Assembly (NCBI RefSeq): GCF_011801145.1
Contig: NZ_CP046172.1
Span: forward strand, 806,001-870,000
DNA length: 64,000 bases
DNA from: Nocardia arthritidis
GTDB lineage: Bacteria; Actinomycetota; Actinomycetes; Mycobacteriales; Mycobacteriaceae
Direction of reading: 5' to 3'
In this document: piece by piece, positions 34,058 through 42,207 of the stretch
Layout of the letters: each line of letters opens with the position of its first letter
Numbering within the stretch: the first letter of the stretch is position 1
Notes under the pieces: generated by a model
Told to the model about the DNA's origin: nothing
Seen by the model: the letters and a program-made list of their open reading frames with translations, nothing else
Database searches by the model: none
Position numbers and translations under genes: made by a program

Positions 34058-35509
34058 TCATGGCGCGAACTGGTCCGCGGCGAATTCCGGGCGCTCGGAA
34101 TCGCTTTCCGGCAGGCCGAGTACGGCCGGGCGGTCCACGGCGAACTCGGCGATACCTGGTTCGGTTGCGCCACCGGCGATCGCGGCGGCGATCAATTCGG
34201 CGGTGCCGATCGACAGGCCGATGCCCGCGCCCTCGTGGCCGGTCGCGTGCCAGAGGCCGGGGAGCCGCGGGTCGGGGCCGATCACCGGGAGGTGGTCGTC
34301 GACGTATGGGCGGAAGCCGCCGTAGGCGCGCATGATCGCGACGTCGGCGAGCACGGGGTACAGGCGAATTGCCCTGCGGGCGATGGCGGCCAGGCTGTCG
34401 GGGCGCAGACGATCGTCGAAACCGCATTGGCGGCGGGACGATCCGAGCAGCACCGGGCCGCCCCTGGTGGATTCGACAACGGCGGAGGATTGCAGTGTCG
34501 CGTCCGAACTGCCTACGGCACCAACGTAATCCGCGTCGTAGACCTTGTGGAAGACGGTCGGCGGCAGCGGCGCGGTGATCAACACGTCGCCGCGGCGCGG
34601 TTTGACCGCGATCGGCGCGCCGAGCAGCGCGGACACCGGGCCGGACCACGGCCCGGCCGCATTGATGATCACGTCGGCGTGCCGTGGACCCTTGCCGGTC
34701 TGTACGCCGATCAGCCTGTCGCCGTGCATGATCGGGCCGGTGATCGCGCATCCGGTTTCCACCGTCGCGCCCGCCGCGACGGCGGCGGCGAGCAATGCCG
34801 TTGCGGCGCCTGCGGGTTGGACCTGGGCGTCGTCCGGGTAGTGCACGGCCATGGTGACGTCTCTGGTGAGCGCCGGTTCGGCGGCGGCAAGCTGGGCCGC
34901 GTCCATTTCGGTGCAGTGGACCCCGGCCGAACGCTGCCCGGCGGCGAAGTCGGCGAGGGCCGCCGCGCCGTCGACGGTTGTCGCGACGACGATGCCGCCC
35001 TTGGGTTCCCATTCGACCGCGGCGGCGTGCTCGGGCACCCGGGCGTCGAGATCCGCGAGCACATCGGGCCACAATCGCCTGGACAACTGCGCGAGCCGCA
35101 ACTCCGCGCCCGGACCCTTGTCGGAGACGAGCACATTGCCCTCACCGTGCGCGGTGGTGCCGGAAGCGATGCCGCCGCGCTCACAGACGCGCACGTCGGC
35201 ACCCGCGCGAGCGAGGCGGTATGCCAACGCGCAACCGATCATTCCGCCCCCGATGATCAACACGGTCGTGCGATGGAGGTCGATACCATCCGAATTCGCG
35301 GCCGTCTTCTCGATGGTGCCGAGCGGGTCAGCGCGAATCGCCGGGTCCAGTGGAGGTCCGCCGGTCGGACGGGCCGATGAATCGCTACGGGGCGCTGCCG
35401 GTCCATCGGGTCGGTCCGGTACTGTGTCCTGGTTCGCCATGGGGGCTGAATCTGGTTGTCTGTCACTGTGATTCGTGGGGGTGACAAGGTCTGTGCGGCG
35501 TTCGCTCAT
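34058..35509 (-). CDS. D-hydroxyproline dehydrogenase, DadA-like FAD beta subunit
   Basis: The start at 35509 is set by an ATGA overlap with the aldehyde dehydrogenase stop. From about residue 80 the protein is a DadA/HcnC-type FAD amine oxidase (TTVLIIGGGMIGCALAYRLARAG, and at the end HATGHEGAGIGLSIGTAELI). It should remove hydride from cis-4-hydroxy-D-proline. Oddly, about 75 Pro-, Asp- and Ser-rich residues precede the FAD site; an internal start (ATG near residue 24) is possible, and no start lies nearer the domain. Its neighbours supply the other two subunits. Confidence 0.85.
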   Translation of the reverse strand: MSERRTDLVTPTNHSDRQPDSAPMANQDTVPDRPDGPAAPRSDSSARPTGGPPLDPAIRADPLGTIEKTAANSDGIDLHRTTVLIIGGGMIGCALAYRLARAGADVRVCERGGIASGTTAHGEGNVLVSDKGPGAELRLAQLSRRLWPDVLADLDARVPEHAAAVEWEPKGGIVVATTVDGAAALADFAAGQRSAGVHCTEMDAAQLAAAEPALTRDVTMAVHYPDDAQVQPAGAATALLAAAVAAGATVETGCAITGPIMHGDRLIGVQTGKGPRHADVIINAAGPWSGPVSALLGAPIAVKPRRGDVLITAPLPPTVFHKVYDADYVGAVGSSDATLQSSAVVESTRGGPVLLGSSRRQCGFDDRLRPDSLAAIARRAIRLYPVLADVAIMRAYGGFRPYVDDHLPVIGPDPRLPGLWHATGHEGAGIGLSIGTAELIAAAIAGGATEPGIAEFAVDRPAVLGLPESDSERPEFAADQFAP

Positions 35510-36960
35510 TGCGGTCGGGTTCCGTTCACCGAACGCGGTATCCCCAATGGGTTTTCGTCGCGCAATGGCGGCGGCAGCAGCGCGTCGGGCACCGACTGGT
35601 AGACCACCGGCCGGAGAAAGCGGGAGATCGCCGCGGTGCCAACCGAAGTCGTGGTCGGCGCGGTGGTGGCCGGGTACGGACCGCCGTGCTGCTGCGCGTA
35701 TGTCACCGAGACACCGGTCGGCCAGCTGTTCCAAAGCACTCGGCCCGCCGCCGCGGTTGCGGCGGTGAGCAGCGCGGCGGCGGTGTCGTCGGCCGCGTCG
35801 CCGAAGATCGACACCGTCAGCTGTCCGTCGAGTGCTTCGGCCAGTTCGAGCAGCTCGCCGTTGTCCCGATAGGTGACGACAAGCGTTGCCGGGCCGAACA
35901 TTTCGTGCACGATCGCGCTATCGGCGAGTACCGCGCGGGCGGTGGTGGTCAGCAGGGAAACCTGGCCGGGACCACCGCTGAGCACCGCGACCTCGGAGTG
36001 GCCGCGCACCCGCGCGACGGATTCGGCGAATCCGCGCTCGATCGCCTCGTTGAGCAAGTCGCCCGCCGGGACGGGACCGGCGGCGGCAAGCGCGGCCAAC
36101 AGCGGTGAATCCTCCGGCACGACAACGAGGTTCGGCTTGGTGCACAGCTGCCCGGCATTGAAGGACACCGAGGCGAGCAGCCCGGAAGCGATTTCATCCG
36201 CCCGTGCGCGCGCCGCGTCGGCGGTGACGAATACCGGGTTGACCGAGCCGAGTTCGCCGTAGAACGGTATGGGCCTCGGCCGTCGGCACGCCAGGTCGAA
36301 CAGCGCCCGCCCGCCCGCGGTCGATCCGGTGAACGCCGCGGCCGCGATCGACGGATGGGTGAGCACCCCGACCCCGGCATCGCGACCGAAGACCATGCCG
36401 AAGGTCCCTGCGGGAGCGCCGCATTCAGCGATCACCTCGCCGACGATCCGGCCGACCGCACGAGATAGCCGCGGATGCCCCGGATTCGCCTTCACGATCA
36501 CCGGACAGCCCGCCGCCAGCGCCGATGCGGTATCCCCACCCGCGACGGAGAACGCGAACGGGAAGTTGCTGGCCGCGAAGTTGACCACCGGACCGAGCGG
36601 CACATTCATCCGCCGCAGATCCGGCCGCGGCACACCCATGGGCCACTGCGGATCCGCCGGGTCGATCCGCACGTCCAGGAAGCCGCCGTCCGTCACGACC
36701 TGTGCGAACAGTCGCAGCTGGAAGCTGGTCCTGGTGAGTTCGCGGGTCAAACTCGGCTCGGGCAAACGGGTTTCGGCGGCGGCGAGCGCGATGAGTTCGT
36801 CCGTCGCGTCGAGCCGGGCGGCGATGCGTTCGAGCACATCCGCCCGGACTGCCAGATCCGTTGCGGCCCATGGTGTCGCGGCGGCCGCGGCCGCGGCGAC
36901 AAGTTCGGCCACCTGTTCCGGCGTCGTATCCGGAACCGCGTCGATTTCGGTGCGGGTCAT
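35506..36960 (-). CDS. 2,5-dioxovalerate (alpha-ketoglutarate semialdehyde) dehydrogenase
   Basis: The 484-residue protein is an aldehyde dehydrogenase of the NADP-dependent KGSADH group. VNFAASNFPFAFSVAGGD marks the cofactor side, FTGSTAGGRALFDLAC follows, GELGSVNP holds the catalytic Glu, and FNAGQLCTKPN the nucleophilic Cys. It oxidises alpha-ketoglutarate semialdehyde to 2-oxoglutarate, the last step of hydroxyproline breakdown. GAGGT seven bases before the ATG supports the start. It is second in the operon, overlapping the next gene by four bases. Confidence 0.9.
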   Translation of the reverse strand: MTRTEIDAVPDTTPEQVAELVAAAAAAATPWAATDLAVRADVLERIAARLDATDELIALAAAETRLPEPSLTRELTRTSFQLRLFAQVVTDGGFLDVRIDPADPQWPMGVPRPDLRRMNVPLGPVVNFAASNFPFAFSVAGGDTASALAAGCPVIVKANPGHPRLSRAVGRIVGEVIAECGAPAGTFGMVFGRDAGVGVLTHPSIAAAAFTGSTAGGRALFDLACRRPRPIPFYGELGSVNPVFVTADAARARADEIASGLLASVSFNAGQLCTKPNLVVVPEDSPLLAALAAAGPVPAGDLLNEAIERGFAESVARVRGHSEVAVLSGGPGQVSLLTTTARAVLADSAIVHEMFGPATLVVTYRDNGELLELAEALDGQLTVSIFGDAADDTAAALLTAATAAAGRVLWNSWPTGVSVTYAQQHGGPYPATTAPTTTSVGTAAISRFLRPVVYQSVPDALLPPPLRDENPLGIPRSVNGTRPQ

Positions 36961-36987
36961 GGGAGATACCTCGGAATTCCGTATCGC

Positions 36988-37884
36988 TTACCGGTAGCCC
37001 TTCGCGAGCACGTCGCGGGTGGCGGCGGTGATCTTCGCGGCCAGTTCCGGCGCGAGCGGCACCCGCGGCGGGCGGCACGCGCCGCCGGTGCGCCCGGCCA
37101 GATCCATCGCCAGCTTGATGGCGTGCACGAATTCGGTCTTGGAATCCCAGCGCAGCAGTTTGTGCAGGTCGCGGTACAGCGGAAGGGCCTTGTCCAGGTC
37201 GCGATTGATGGCGGCGTTGTACAGCTCGACGGTCGCGCGGGGCAGTGCGTTGGTGTAGCCGGCCACCCAACCGACCGCGCCCGCGATGCCGAGTTCGACG
37301 ACCACGTCGTCGGATCCGATCAGCACGTCCAGATCCGGTGCGAGCTCATGGGTTTCGTAGATGCGCCGGACATCGCCGGAGAATTCCTTGACGCCGACGA
37401 TGAGGCCCTCACCGTGCAGTTCGGCGAGGATTTCGGGTGTCAGATCGATGCGGGTGTCGATCGGGTTGTTGTAGGCGACGATCGGCAGGCCGACCTCGGC
37501 GACCCGGCGGTAATGGTCGATGACGACCTCGCGTCCACCGCGATAGGCGTTGGGCGGCAACAGCATTACCGCCTTGGCCCCGGCCTCGCCTGCCTGCTCG
37601 GCCCACCGGCGCGCCTGCAGCGCACCGTATGCGGCGATACCGGGCATGACGGTGCAGCTCGCGGGCGCGGCGGCGACGGCGGTGGTGACCACCCGCGCCC
37701 GCTCCTCATCGCTGAGGGTCTGGTACTCGCCGAGCGAACCGTTCGGGCTCACACCGTGGCAGCCGTTGTCGGTCAGCCAGCGCACGTGCTCGGCGTATGC
37801 GTCGTAGTCGACCGAGTAGTCCGCCGCGAACGGCAGCGTGGTCGCCACGATGACGCCGTGCCAGGGCTTGCCCGATTCCGACAT
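36988..37884 (-). CDS. DapA-family deaminase (1-pyrroline-4-hydroxy-2-carboxylate deaminase)
   Basis: ATG 37884 follows GGAGGT by five bases; the longer ORF is rejected. The 298-residue protein has the dihydrodipicolinate synthase fold with Tyr138 (VAYNNPID) and Schiff-base Lys166 (IVGVKEFSG). In hydroxyproline operons this family member removes ammonia and water from the pyrroline to give alpha-ketoglutarate semialdehyde. It is the first gene of the operon, so the promoter and GntR operators should lie just upstream. Confidence 0.88.
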   Translation of the reverse strand: MSESGKPWHGVIVATTLPFAADYSVDYDAYAEHVRWLTDNGCHGVSPNGSLGEYQTLSDEERARVVTTAVAAAPASCTVMPGIAAYGALQARRWAEQAGEAGAKAVMLLPPNAYRGGREVVIDHYRRVAEVGLPIVAYNNPIDTRIDLTPEILAELHGEGLIVGVKEFSGDVRRIYETHELAPDLDVLIGSDDVVVELGIAGAVGWVAGYTNALPRATVELYNAAINRDLDKALPLYRDLHKLLRWDSKTEFVHAIKLAMDLAGRTGGACRPPRVPLAPELAAKITAATRDVLAKGYR

Positions 37885-37893
37885 GGATACCTC

Positions 37894-37929
37894 CATCAGG
37901 TGTAAAGCATCAGGTGTAAAGGGGTTTAC
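37894..37929. promoter_or_regulatory. candidate GntR operator upstream of hydroxyproline operon
   Basis: CATCAGGTGTAAA occurs twice in direct orientation (37894-37906 and 37908-37920), and GTAAA-GGGG-TTTAC forms an inverted repeat at 37916-37929. The first copy begins ten bases before the first gene's start codon. The AT-rich repeats in GC-rich DNA make this a likely regulator site. Confidence 0.5.
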
Positions 37930-37994
37930 CTGCCGCATCGTCAGTGCGGTGTGACATTGCACTGCATGTTATGGGCATGACCTGCATCACGCAA

Positions 37995-38039
37995 GACCGC
38001 GTGGGTGAGCGCCGTCACCGGGCGCTCACCCACGCGGTC
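37995..38039 (-). terminator. 19-bp perfect hairpin after the membrane-protein gene
   Basis: Arms of 19 bases (37995-38013 and 38021-38039) are perfectly complementary around a 7-base loop, nine bases past the stop codon of the minus-strand gene at 38049. It lacks a T-run but should insulate the hydroxyproline operon from read-through. Confidence 0.7.
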
Positions 38040-38048
38040 GAGGCCGGG

Positions 38049-38459
38049 TCAGCTGTGGCCGACGCCCAGCGCGGTGAGGAGCACCAGGACGACGGTCACC
38101 ACCGCCAATACCCCGTGACCGCCGACGATGGCCACCGGGAAGCTGCGCTCGGCTGGTTGGGTGTCCATGTTCCGGTTGCGGTACACCGGAATCCAGCGGA
38201 TCAACATCGCGAAGCCGAGCAGGGCGACGGGGACGAGGAGCGCGAAAGCGACCCAGGCCCAAGCGGTTTTGTCGACGACGAGGTAGATGATCCAGAGGAT
38301 CAGCCCGACCGCGGCGAGCAGGAAGTGGCCGAATACCACCGGCGCCGGCAGGTGGCTGTTCTCCGGCCGGCGCAGTGCGCCTTTCGCGATCCAGGTGCCG
38401 AGCAGGACGAAGCCGCCCGCCGCGGTGAGCAGCCAGGTGATCAATGCCGCGATGCCCAT
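38049..38459 (-). CDS. small four-helix membrane protein
   Basis: The 136-residue protein has four strongly hydrophobic segments (around residues 5-25, 43-63, 67-90 and 108-130) and short polar loops such as IAKGALRRPENSHLPAP. I recognise no functional family. It is 24 bases downstream of the DUF2231 gene on the same strand, so the two are probably co-transcribed and may act together in the membrane. Confidence 0.72.
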   Translation of the reverse strand: MGIAALITWLLTAAGGFVLLGTWIAKGALRRPENSHLPAPVVFGHFLLAAVGLILWIIYLVVDKTAWAWVAFALLVPVALLGFAMLIRWIPVYRNRNMDTQPAERSFPVAIVGGHGVLAVVTVVLVLLTALGVGHS

Positions 38460-38483
38460 TGTGGGATCTCCTCGTGAGAAGGG

Positions 38484-38996
38484 TCAGTGCTGAAATCCGT
38501 CGGCCTGTGTCGCCTCGTCGGCCACTCGAACGCCGAAGCGGTAGGCCAGCTTTCCGCCCAGATAGCCGGAAATACTCAGGGCGACAAGCGATATCGCCGA
38601 GAGAATGATCGGCCCGATCGGCACGGCGCCGTGTGGGCCGCCGCCCGCGCGCCGCCACAGGAAGTCGATCGCGAAGGCGACGACGACCGCGAGGTTGAGG
38701 CTCATGTGCAGCAGTCCGGTGCGGAATGCCGTTGTGCCCGTTGGTATTGCGAGTAGATCGAGAAATCCGACGGTGGCCGCGGCCAGTGCGCCGAGTACGC
38801 CGATGGCGATCAGCCACAGCGCACCCTTGGCCAGGAAGGCCGGGTCGTCGACCCACTGGGATGCGAGGTCGAATACGAAGCTCGCCACCCAGGCGCCGAT
38901 CGGCACGGTGACGAATATCGGGTGGAACGGATGCCCGTACGGTCCGGCGAGCAGGACGCTCACCGGACGCTTGGCCTGTTGTGGATCGATGGTCAC
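38484..38996 (-). CDS. DUF2231 membrane protein
   Basis: The 170-residue protein has the DUF2231 hallmark at its start (AGPYGHPFHPIFVTVPIGAWVASFVFD) and four membrane helices. Family members often carry redox or haem-related neighbours, but their function is not established to my knowledge. GGAGGTTG precedes the ATG. Its upstream region holds a clear inverted repeat, and the divergent gene encodes a possible Fe-S regulator, which suggests redox or iron control of this two-gene unit. Confidence 0.82.
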   Translation of the reverse strand: MTIDPQQAKRPVSVLLAGPYGHPFHPIFVTVPIGAWVASFVFDLASQWVDDPAFLAKGALWLIAIGVLGALAAATVGFLDLLAIPTGTTAFRTGLLHMSLNLAVVVAFAIDFLWRRAGGGPHGAVPIGPIILSAISLVALSISGYLGGKLAYRFGVRVADEATQADGFQH

Positions 38997-39022
38997 GGCA
39001 ACCTCCGAACTCGGCCGGATTT

Positions 39023-39040
39023 CACCAAAGATTATTGGTG
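39023..39040. promoter_or_regulatory. inverted repeat upstream of DUF2231 operon
   Basis: CACCAA-N6-TTGGTG lies 27-44 bases upstream of the DUF2231 start in an AT-rich patch. Its place over the likely promoter makes it a candidate operator for the divergent SufR-like regulator. Confidence 0.55.
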
Positions 39041-39114
39041 TAATTAATCGAGGCGGTCAAGCAACGACACACCAGCTGGCTACCCGGAATCGTTTCGGAT
39101 AATCCGATGGGCGT

Positions 39115-39120
39115 TATGGT
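39115..39120 (+). promoter_or_regulatory. -10 box of leaderless regulator gene
   Basis: TATGGT ends six bases before GTG 39127. There is no ribosome-binding site, so the transcript should begin at the start codon. Confidence 0.5.
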
Positions 39121-39126
39121 GGTCGA

Positions 39127-39813
39127 GTGACCAGTGATGCGGAGATCGGCGCCGTCGCCGCGCTCGACGACGAGCTGCGGCGCGGGATGTACTGGTTCAT
39201 TCGACGGGCGCGGCGTCCGGTGACCCGCGACGAGGCCGCCGAGCAGGTCGGTATCTCCCGCAAGCTCGCCGCGTTCCACCTGGACAAACTGGTCGACGCC
39301 GGACTGCTGCGGGCGCGCTACGAATCCGTCGGCGTGCGCCGGGTCGGCCGCGTGCCCAAGGTGTACGAGCCGGCCGAGGCCGAAATCCGGGTCAGCATTC
39401 CGGAACGCCGCTACGAGGTGTTGGCCGACATCCTGATGGCCGCCGTACTAGGCGAGACCGAGGCGGGGACCGCGCGGGACGCCGCGCTGCGGATCGCCGC
39501 CGAGCGCGGCCGGGAATTGGGTGGCGCCGAACGCAGACAGCGCAAACCCGGCAGGCTCGGCGCGGAACGCGCGCTCACCCTGCTGCAGGAACTGCTCGCC
39601 GCACAGGGTTTCGAGCCCGGTCGGCTGGGGTCGGGCTGTATTCGCTTGCACAACTGCCCGTTTCATCCACTCGCCGCATCGGAACCGGAGCTGGTCTGCG
39701 GACTGAATCGCGCGTACCTGACCGGCATGCTCGACGGGCTGGAGGCGGATGCGGTGGAGGCCGCGCTCGCCCCACGGCCCGGCGAGTGCTGTGTGGAGCT
39801 GCGCCCGAAGTAG
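39127..39813 (+). CDS. SufR-like helix-turn-helix regulator with cysteine-rich C terminus
   Basis: The 228-residue protein starts with an ArsR/DeoR-like winged helix (RRPVTRDEAAEQVGISRKLA, then AFHLDKLVDAGLLRARYES). The C-terminal half has cysteines in SGCIRLHNCPFHPLA, ELVCGLNRAY and GECCVEL. This cysteine pattern is like that of SufR-type regulators that bind an iron-sulphur cluster. No suf genes are near. The likely targets are its own promoter and the divergent DUF2231 operon. Confidence 0.78.
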   Translation: MTSDAEIGAVAALDDELRRGMYWFIRRARRPVTRDEAAEQVGISRKLAAFHLDKLVDAGLLRARYESVGVRRVGRVPKVYEPAEAEIRVSIPERRYEVLADILMAAVLGETEAGTARDAALRIAAERGRELGGAERRQRKPGRLGAERALTLLQELLAAQGFEPGRLGSGCIRLHNCPFHPLAASEPELVCGLNRAYLTGMLDGLEADAVEAALAPRPGECCVELRPK

Positions 39814-39818
39814 CCGGG

Positions 39819-40043
39819 TTACTGCTGCGGTGCGAGGATGGCGCCGGACTCTGCGGCGCGCACCAATATCGCCTCGACGGGGCATGATTCGGCGGCGTCG
39901 AGTACGGCGTCGTCCGGGGTCTGCGAGATGGGCGCGGATCGCCCGTCCACCAGGGTGAAGTGATCCGGGGCGATTCCGGTGCACATTCCCGAGCCGATGC
40001 AGGTGCCGCGATCGACCTCGATTCGCCACTGTTGCTGCGTCAT
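39819..40043 (-). CDS. P450-associated ferredoxin
   Basis: The 74-residue protein has the three-cysteine pattern of [3Fe-4S]/[4Fe-4S] single-cluster ferredoxins (RGTCIGSGMC, then SCPVEAI), with DAAESCPVEAI near the end. It starts 11 bases after the P450 stop and would deliver electrons to that enzyme. No ferredoxin reductase gene is nearby. Confidence 0.9.
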   Translation of the reverse strand: MTQQQWRIEVDRGTCIGSGMCTGIAPDHFTLVDGRSAPISQTPDDAVLDAAESCPVEAILVRAAESGAILAPQQ

Positions 40044-40054
40044 TCGCCGCACTC

Positions 40055-41257
40055 CTACCAGCTCACCGGGAGGGCCACCGGCCCGCGCACCAAAAGCCCC
40101 TTCTTCCAAGGGACCTCGTCGATCGGTACGGCAATGCGTAGCTCCGGGAACCGGCGCAGCAGGGTGCCGATCGCGACCTGCAACTCCAGCCGGGCCAGCT
40201 GCGCGCCGAGGCAGTGGTGCACACCGTGGCCGAATGCCAAGTGCGGGTTGATCTTCCGGGTGAGATCGAGCCGCTCCGAGGCCTCGAAGACGCGCTCGTC
40301 GCGGTTCGCCGACTGGGTGTTGACGAATACCGCCTCGCCCGCGCGCACGGTGACACCGCTCAGCTCGATGTCCTCGGTGGCCACCCTCGCGAAGCCGCCG
40401 CCGGAGCCCAGCTGGACGTAGCGCAGCAGTTCCTCGACGGCCTCCGGGACGAGATCCGGTCTGCCGCGCAGCAATTCCCACTGTTCCCGCTCCGAGAGCA
40501 GCAGATAGGTGAAGTTGGCGATCTGGTTGGCCGTTGTTTCGTGACCGGCGACCAGCAGGGTGACGCCCAGGCTGACCAATTCCTCCTCGCTGAGCCGATC
40601 TTCGTTGTCACGGGCGGCGACCAGGGCGCTCATCAGATCGTCGGTGGGGCGTTCCCGGCGCTGCGCGACCACCTCCGCCAGATAGGCCTCCAGTGCGTCG
40701 CGCGCGTCGTTGATCTGCTCGCGGGTGTAGGCGGTGGTGGAGAGCACGGCGTCGGAGAAATCCCGGAACCGGTGCTGTTCTTCCGTTGGGATGCCGAGCA
40801 TTTCGCAGATCACCGTGACCGGCAGCGGCAGCGCGAGCTGGCGCACCAGATCGGCGGGCGGGCCGCAGCGTTCGATCTCATCGAGCCGTTCGTCGACGAT
40901 CTGCTGCGCGCGCGGGCGCAGCAGCTCCACCCGGCGGCCGGTGAACGCCTTGGCGACCAGTTTGCGCAGCCTGGTGTGTTCCGGCGGATCCATGCTCAGC
41001 AGCGATCCGGCCCGTGCCGGTTCCGGGCTGGTGCGCGGAATGTCCTCGCGATCAACGGTTATCGCGCGGCTGAAGCGCGGATCGGCGAGTACCTGCTTGA
41101 CGTCCTCGTAGCGGGTGACCAGCCAGCCGTCGCCGCCGTAGGGCAGCCGCACCCGGGAAACCGGTTCGTCGCTGCGGAGTTTCGCGTACAGCGGGTGCAT
41201 ATCCAGGCGGAACGGTTCGCCGAACGGGTATTGGCGCACCTCGGTATTCACGGTCAT
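40055..41257 (-). CDS. cytochrome P450
   Basis: The 400-residue protein has all P450 landmarks: the I-helix AGHETT (237-242) with the oxygen-activating acid/alcohol pair, the K-helix E276-x-x-R279, and the haem-binding FGHGVHHCLG with Cys349. Length and class fit a soluble bacterial P450 fed by ferredoxin. GGGAG precedes the ATG. Its upstream region has a perfect palindrome and the TetR gene lies just beyond on the same strand, so expression is probably substrate-induced. The substrate is unknown. Confidence 0.92.
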   Translation of the reverse strand: MTVNTEVRQYPFGEPFRLDMHPLYAKLRSDEPVSRVRLPYGGDGWLVTRYEDVKQVLADPRFSRAITVDREDIPRTSPEPARAGSLLSMDPPEHTRLRKLVAKAFTGRRVELLRPRAQQIVDERLDEIERCGPPADLVRQLALPLPVTVICEMLGIPTEEQHRFRDFSDAVLSTTAYTREQINDARDALEAYLAEVVAQRRERPTDDLMSALVAARDNEDRLSEEELVSLGVTLLVAGHETTANQIANFTYLLLSEREQWELLRGRPDLVPEAVEELLRYVQLGSGGGFARVATEDIELSGVTVRAGEAVFVNTQSANRDERVFEASERLDLTRKINPHLAFGHGVHHCLGAQLARLELQVAIGTLLRRFPELRIAVPIDEVPWKKGLLVRGPVALPVSW

Positions 41258-41298
41258 GCGAGCTCCCTTCCCCGGCGCGGAACTGCTGCGCCCACTGA

Positions 41299-41316
41299 TG
41301 TAAGCGAGTGCTTACA
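41299..41316. promoter_or_regulatory. TetR operator upstream of P450
   Basis: A perfect palindrome TGTAAGC-GAGT-GCTTACA lies 42-59 bases before the P450 start and 20 bases after the TetR stop. Its size and symmetry are typical of TetR dimer sites. Confidence 0.72.
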
Positions 41317-41335
41317 ACTACCGATGTTAGGGAGA

Positions 41336-41959
41336 TCACATTGTCTCGTCAACGCCTGAATTCCGTTCGGGCGGTGGAAAATTCGTATCGAGCTCGGGGA
41401 GCAGCCGATTGGCGGCGCGCAGCACATGCCGGGCAACCGTCGCGGGATCGGCGCTGGCGAGCGGCTCCCTCTGGTGCACATGGCGCATCAGCGCGATGCC
41501 GACGACCCAGGCCAGCAACAGATCGGCGTACAACTCGCCATCCTGGTCGTCGGTGAGTGCGGACAGCGCCCGGACGTACTCGTCGCCCAGCTCACGCCGT
41601 ATCGCGGCGCCGCCCTCGTCGTGCCCGCTGGACCGCAGCGCCGCCTGCAGCCAATACCCCTGTGCCGCAGTGCCATTCGGCTCCAGGGCGCGGGCGAGCA
41701 GCCGGGCGAGCAGACCGTCGGCCGCGCCCTCCTCCAGTACCCTTCTGCCCTTTTCCGTGATGGCCGCCCGGAACAGTTCCTCCTTGCTGCCGAAATAGCG
41801 AAACAGCAATGCTTGATTCACCCCGGCCCGGGCCGCGATATCCCGCACCGTCGCCCGCTCGAAACCGCGTTCGGCGAACAATCCCTGTGCCGCCGTCAGC
41901 AACGCCGCTCTGGTCGCGGCGGAATCCCGCACCCGGCCCGACTCGTTTCCTCCGGACAT
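41336..41959 (-). CDS. TetR-family transcriptional regulator of the P450 unit
   Basis: The protein has the TetR DNA-binding part (AALLTAAQGLFAERGFERAT, then RAGVNQALLFRYFGSKEELF) and a C-terminal ligand-binding domain of the TetR_C_13-like type. ATG 41959 is preferred because GGAGGG lies before it; GTG 41974 is possible. The gene reads toward the P450 and ferredoxin genes, and the palindrome in the 78-base gap is its likely target. Confidence 0.87.
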   Translation of the reverse strand: MSGGNESGRVRDSAATRAALLTAAQGLFAERGFERATVRDIAARAGVNQALLFRYFGSKEELFRAAITEKGRRVLEEGAADGLLARLLARALEPNGTAAQGYWLQAALRSSGHDEGGAAIRRELGDEYVRALSALTDDQDGELYADLLLAWVVGIALMRHVHQREPLASADPATVARHVLRAANRLLPELDTNFPPPERNSGVDETM

Positions 41960-42041
41960 GCGCCCTCCAGCCACCGTAATTTCCGAGCGTCAGCGTAAAT
42001 CCTGCAAACCCGGGCGCGGTACCGGAATGGACGATGTCCGG

Positions 42042-42097
42042 AAAGTGTCACGGCCACCGGCACTTTCGGTCCGCGCCGGTTCCGGATACCGGGACCG
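42042..42097. promoter_or_regulatory. inverted repeats in the region upstream of TetR and the 26-residue ORF
   Basis: GAAAGTG (42042-42048) pairs with CACTTTC (42062-42068) over 13 bases. GGTTCCGG (42079-42086) pairs with CCGGGACC (42090-42097) at seven of eight positions. This divergent 248-base region must hold promoters for TetR and for the downstream cluster. No -10 could be fixed. Confidence 0.35.
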
Positions 42098-42207
42098 ACC
42101 GCTTGTTGGTTTGTAATCCGAAGCTACGCAATGGTTTTGATCATGCAACCCCCGGGTCTCGGGAATGCCGGGGTGGTGGATCGGGTTCTTCTGCCCAGGA
42201 GGTTCGG

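Noticed and set aside
33398..35380. Long plus-strand ORF (660 codons) opposite the dehydrogenase subunits
   Set aside because: It is an antisense shadow; the minus-strand genes have FAD and Fe-S motifs and coupled starts.
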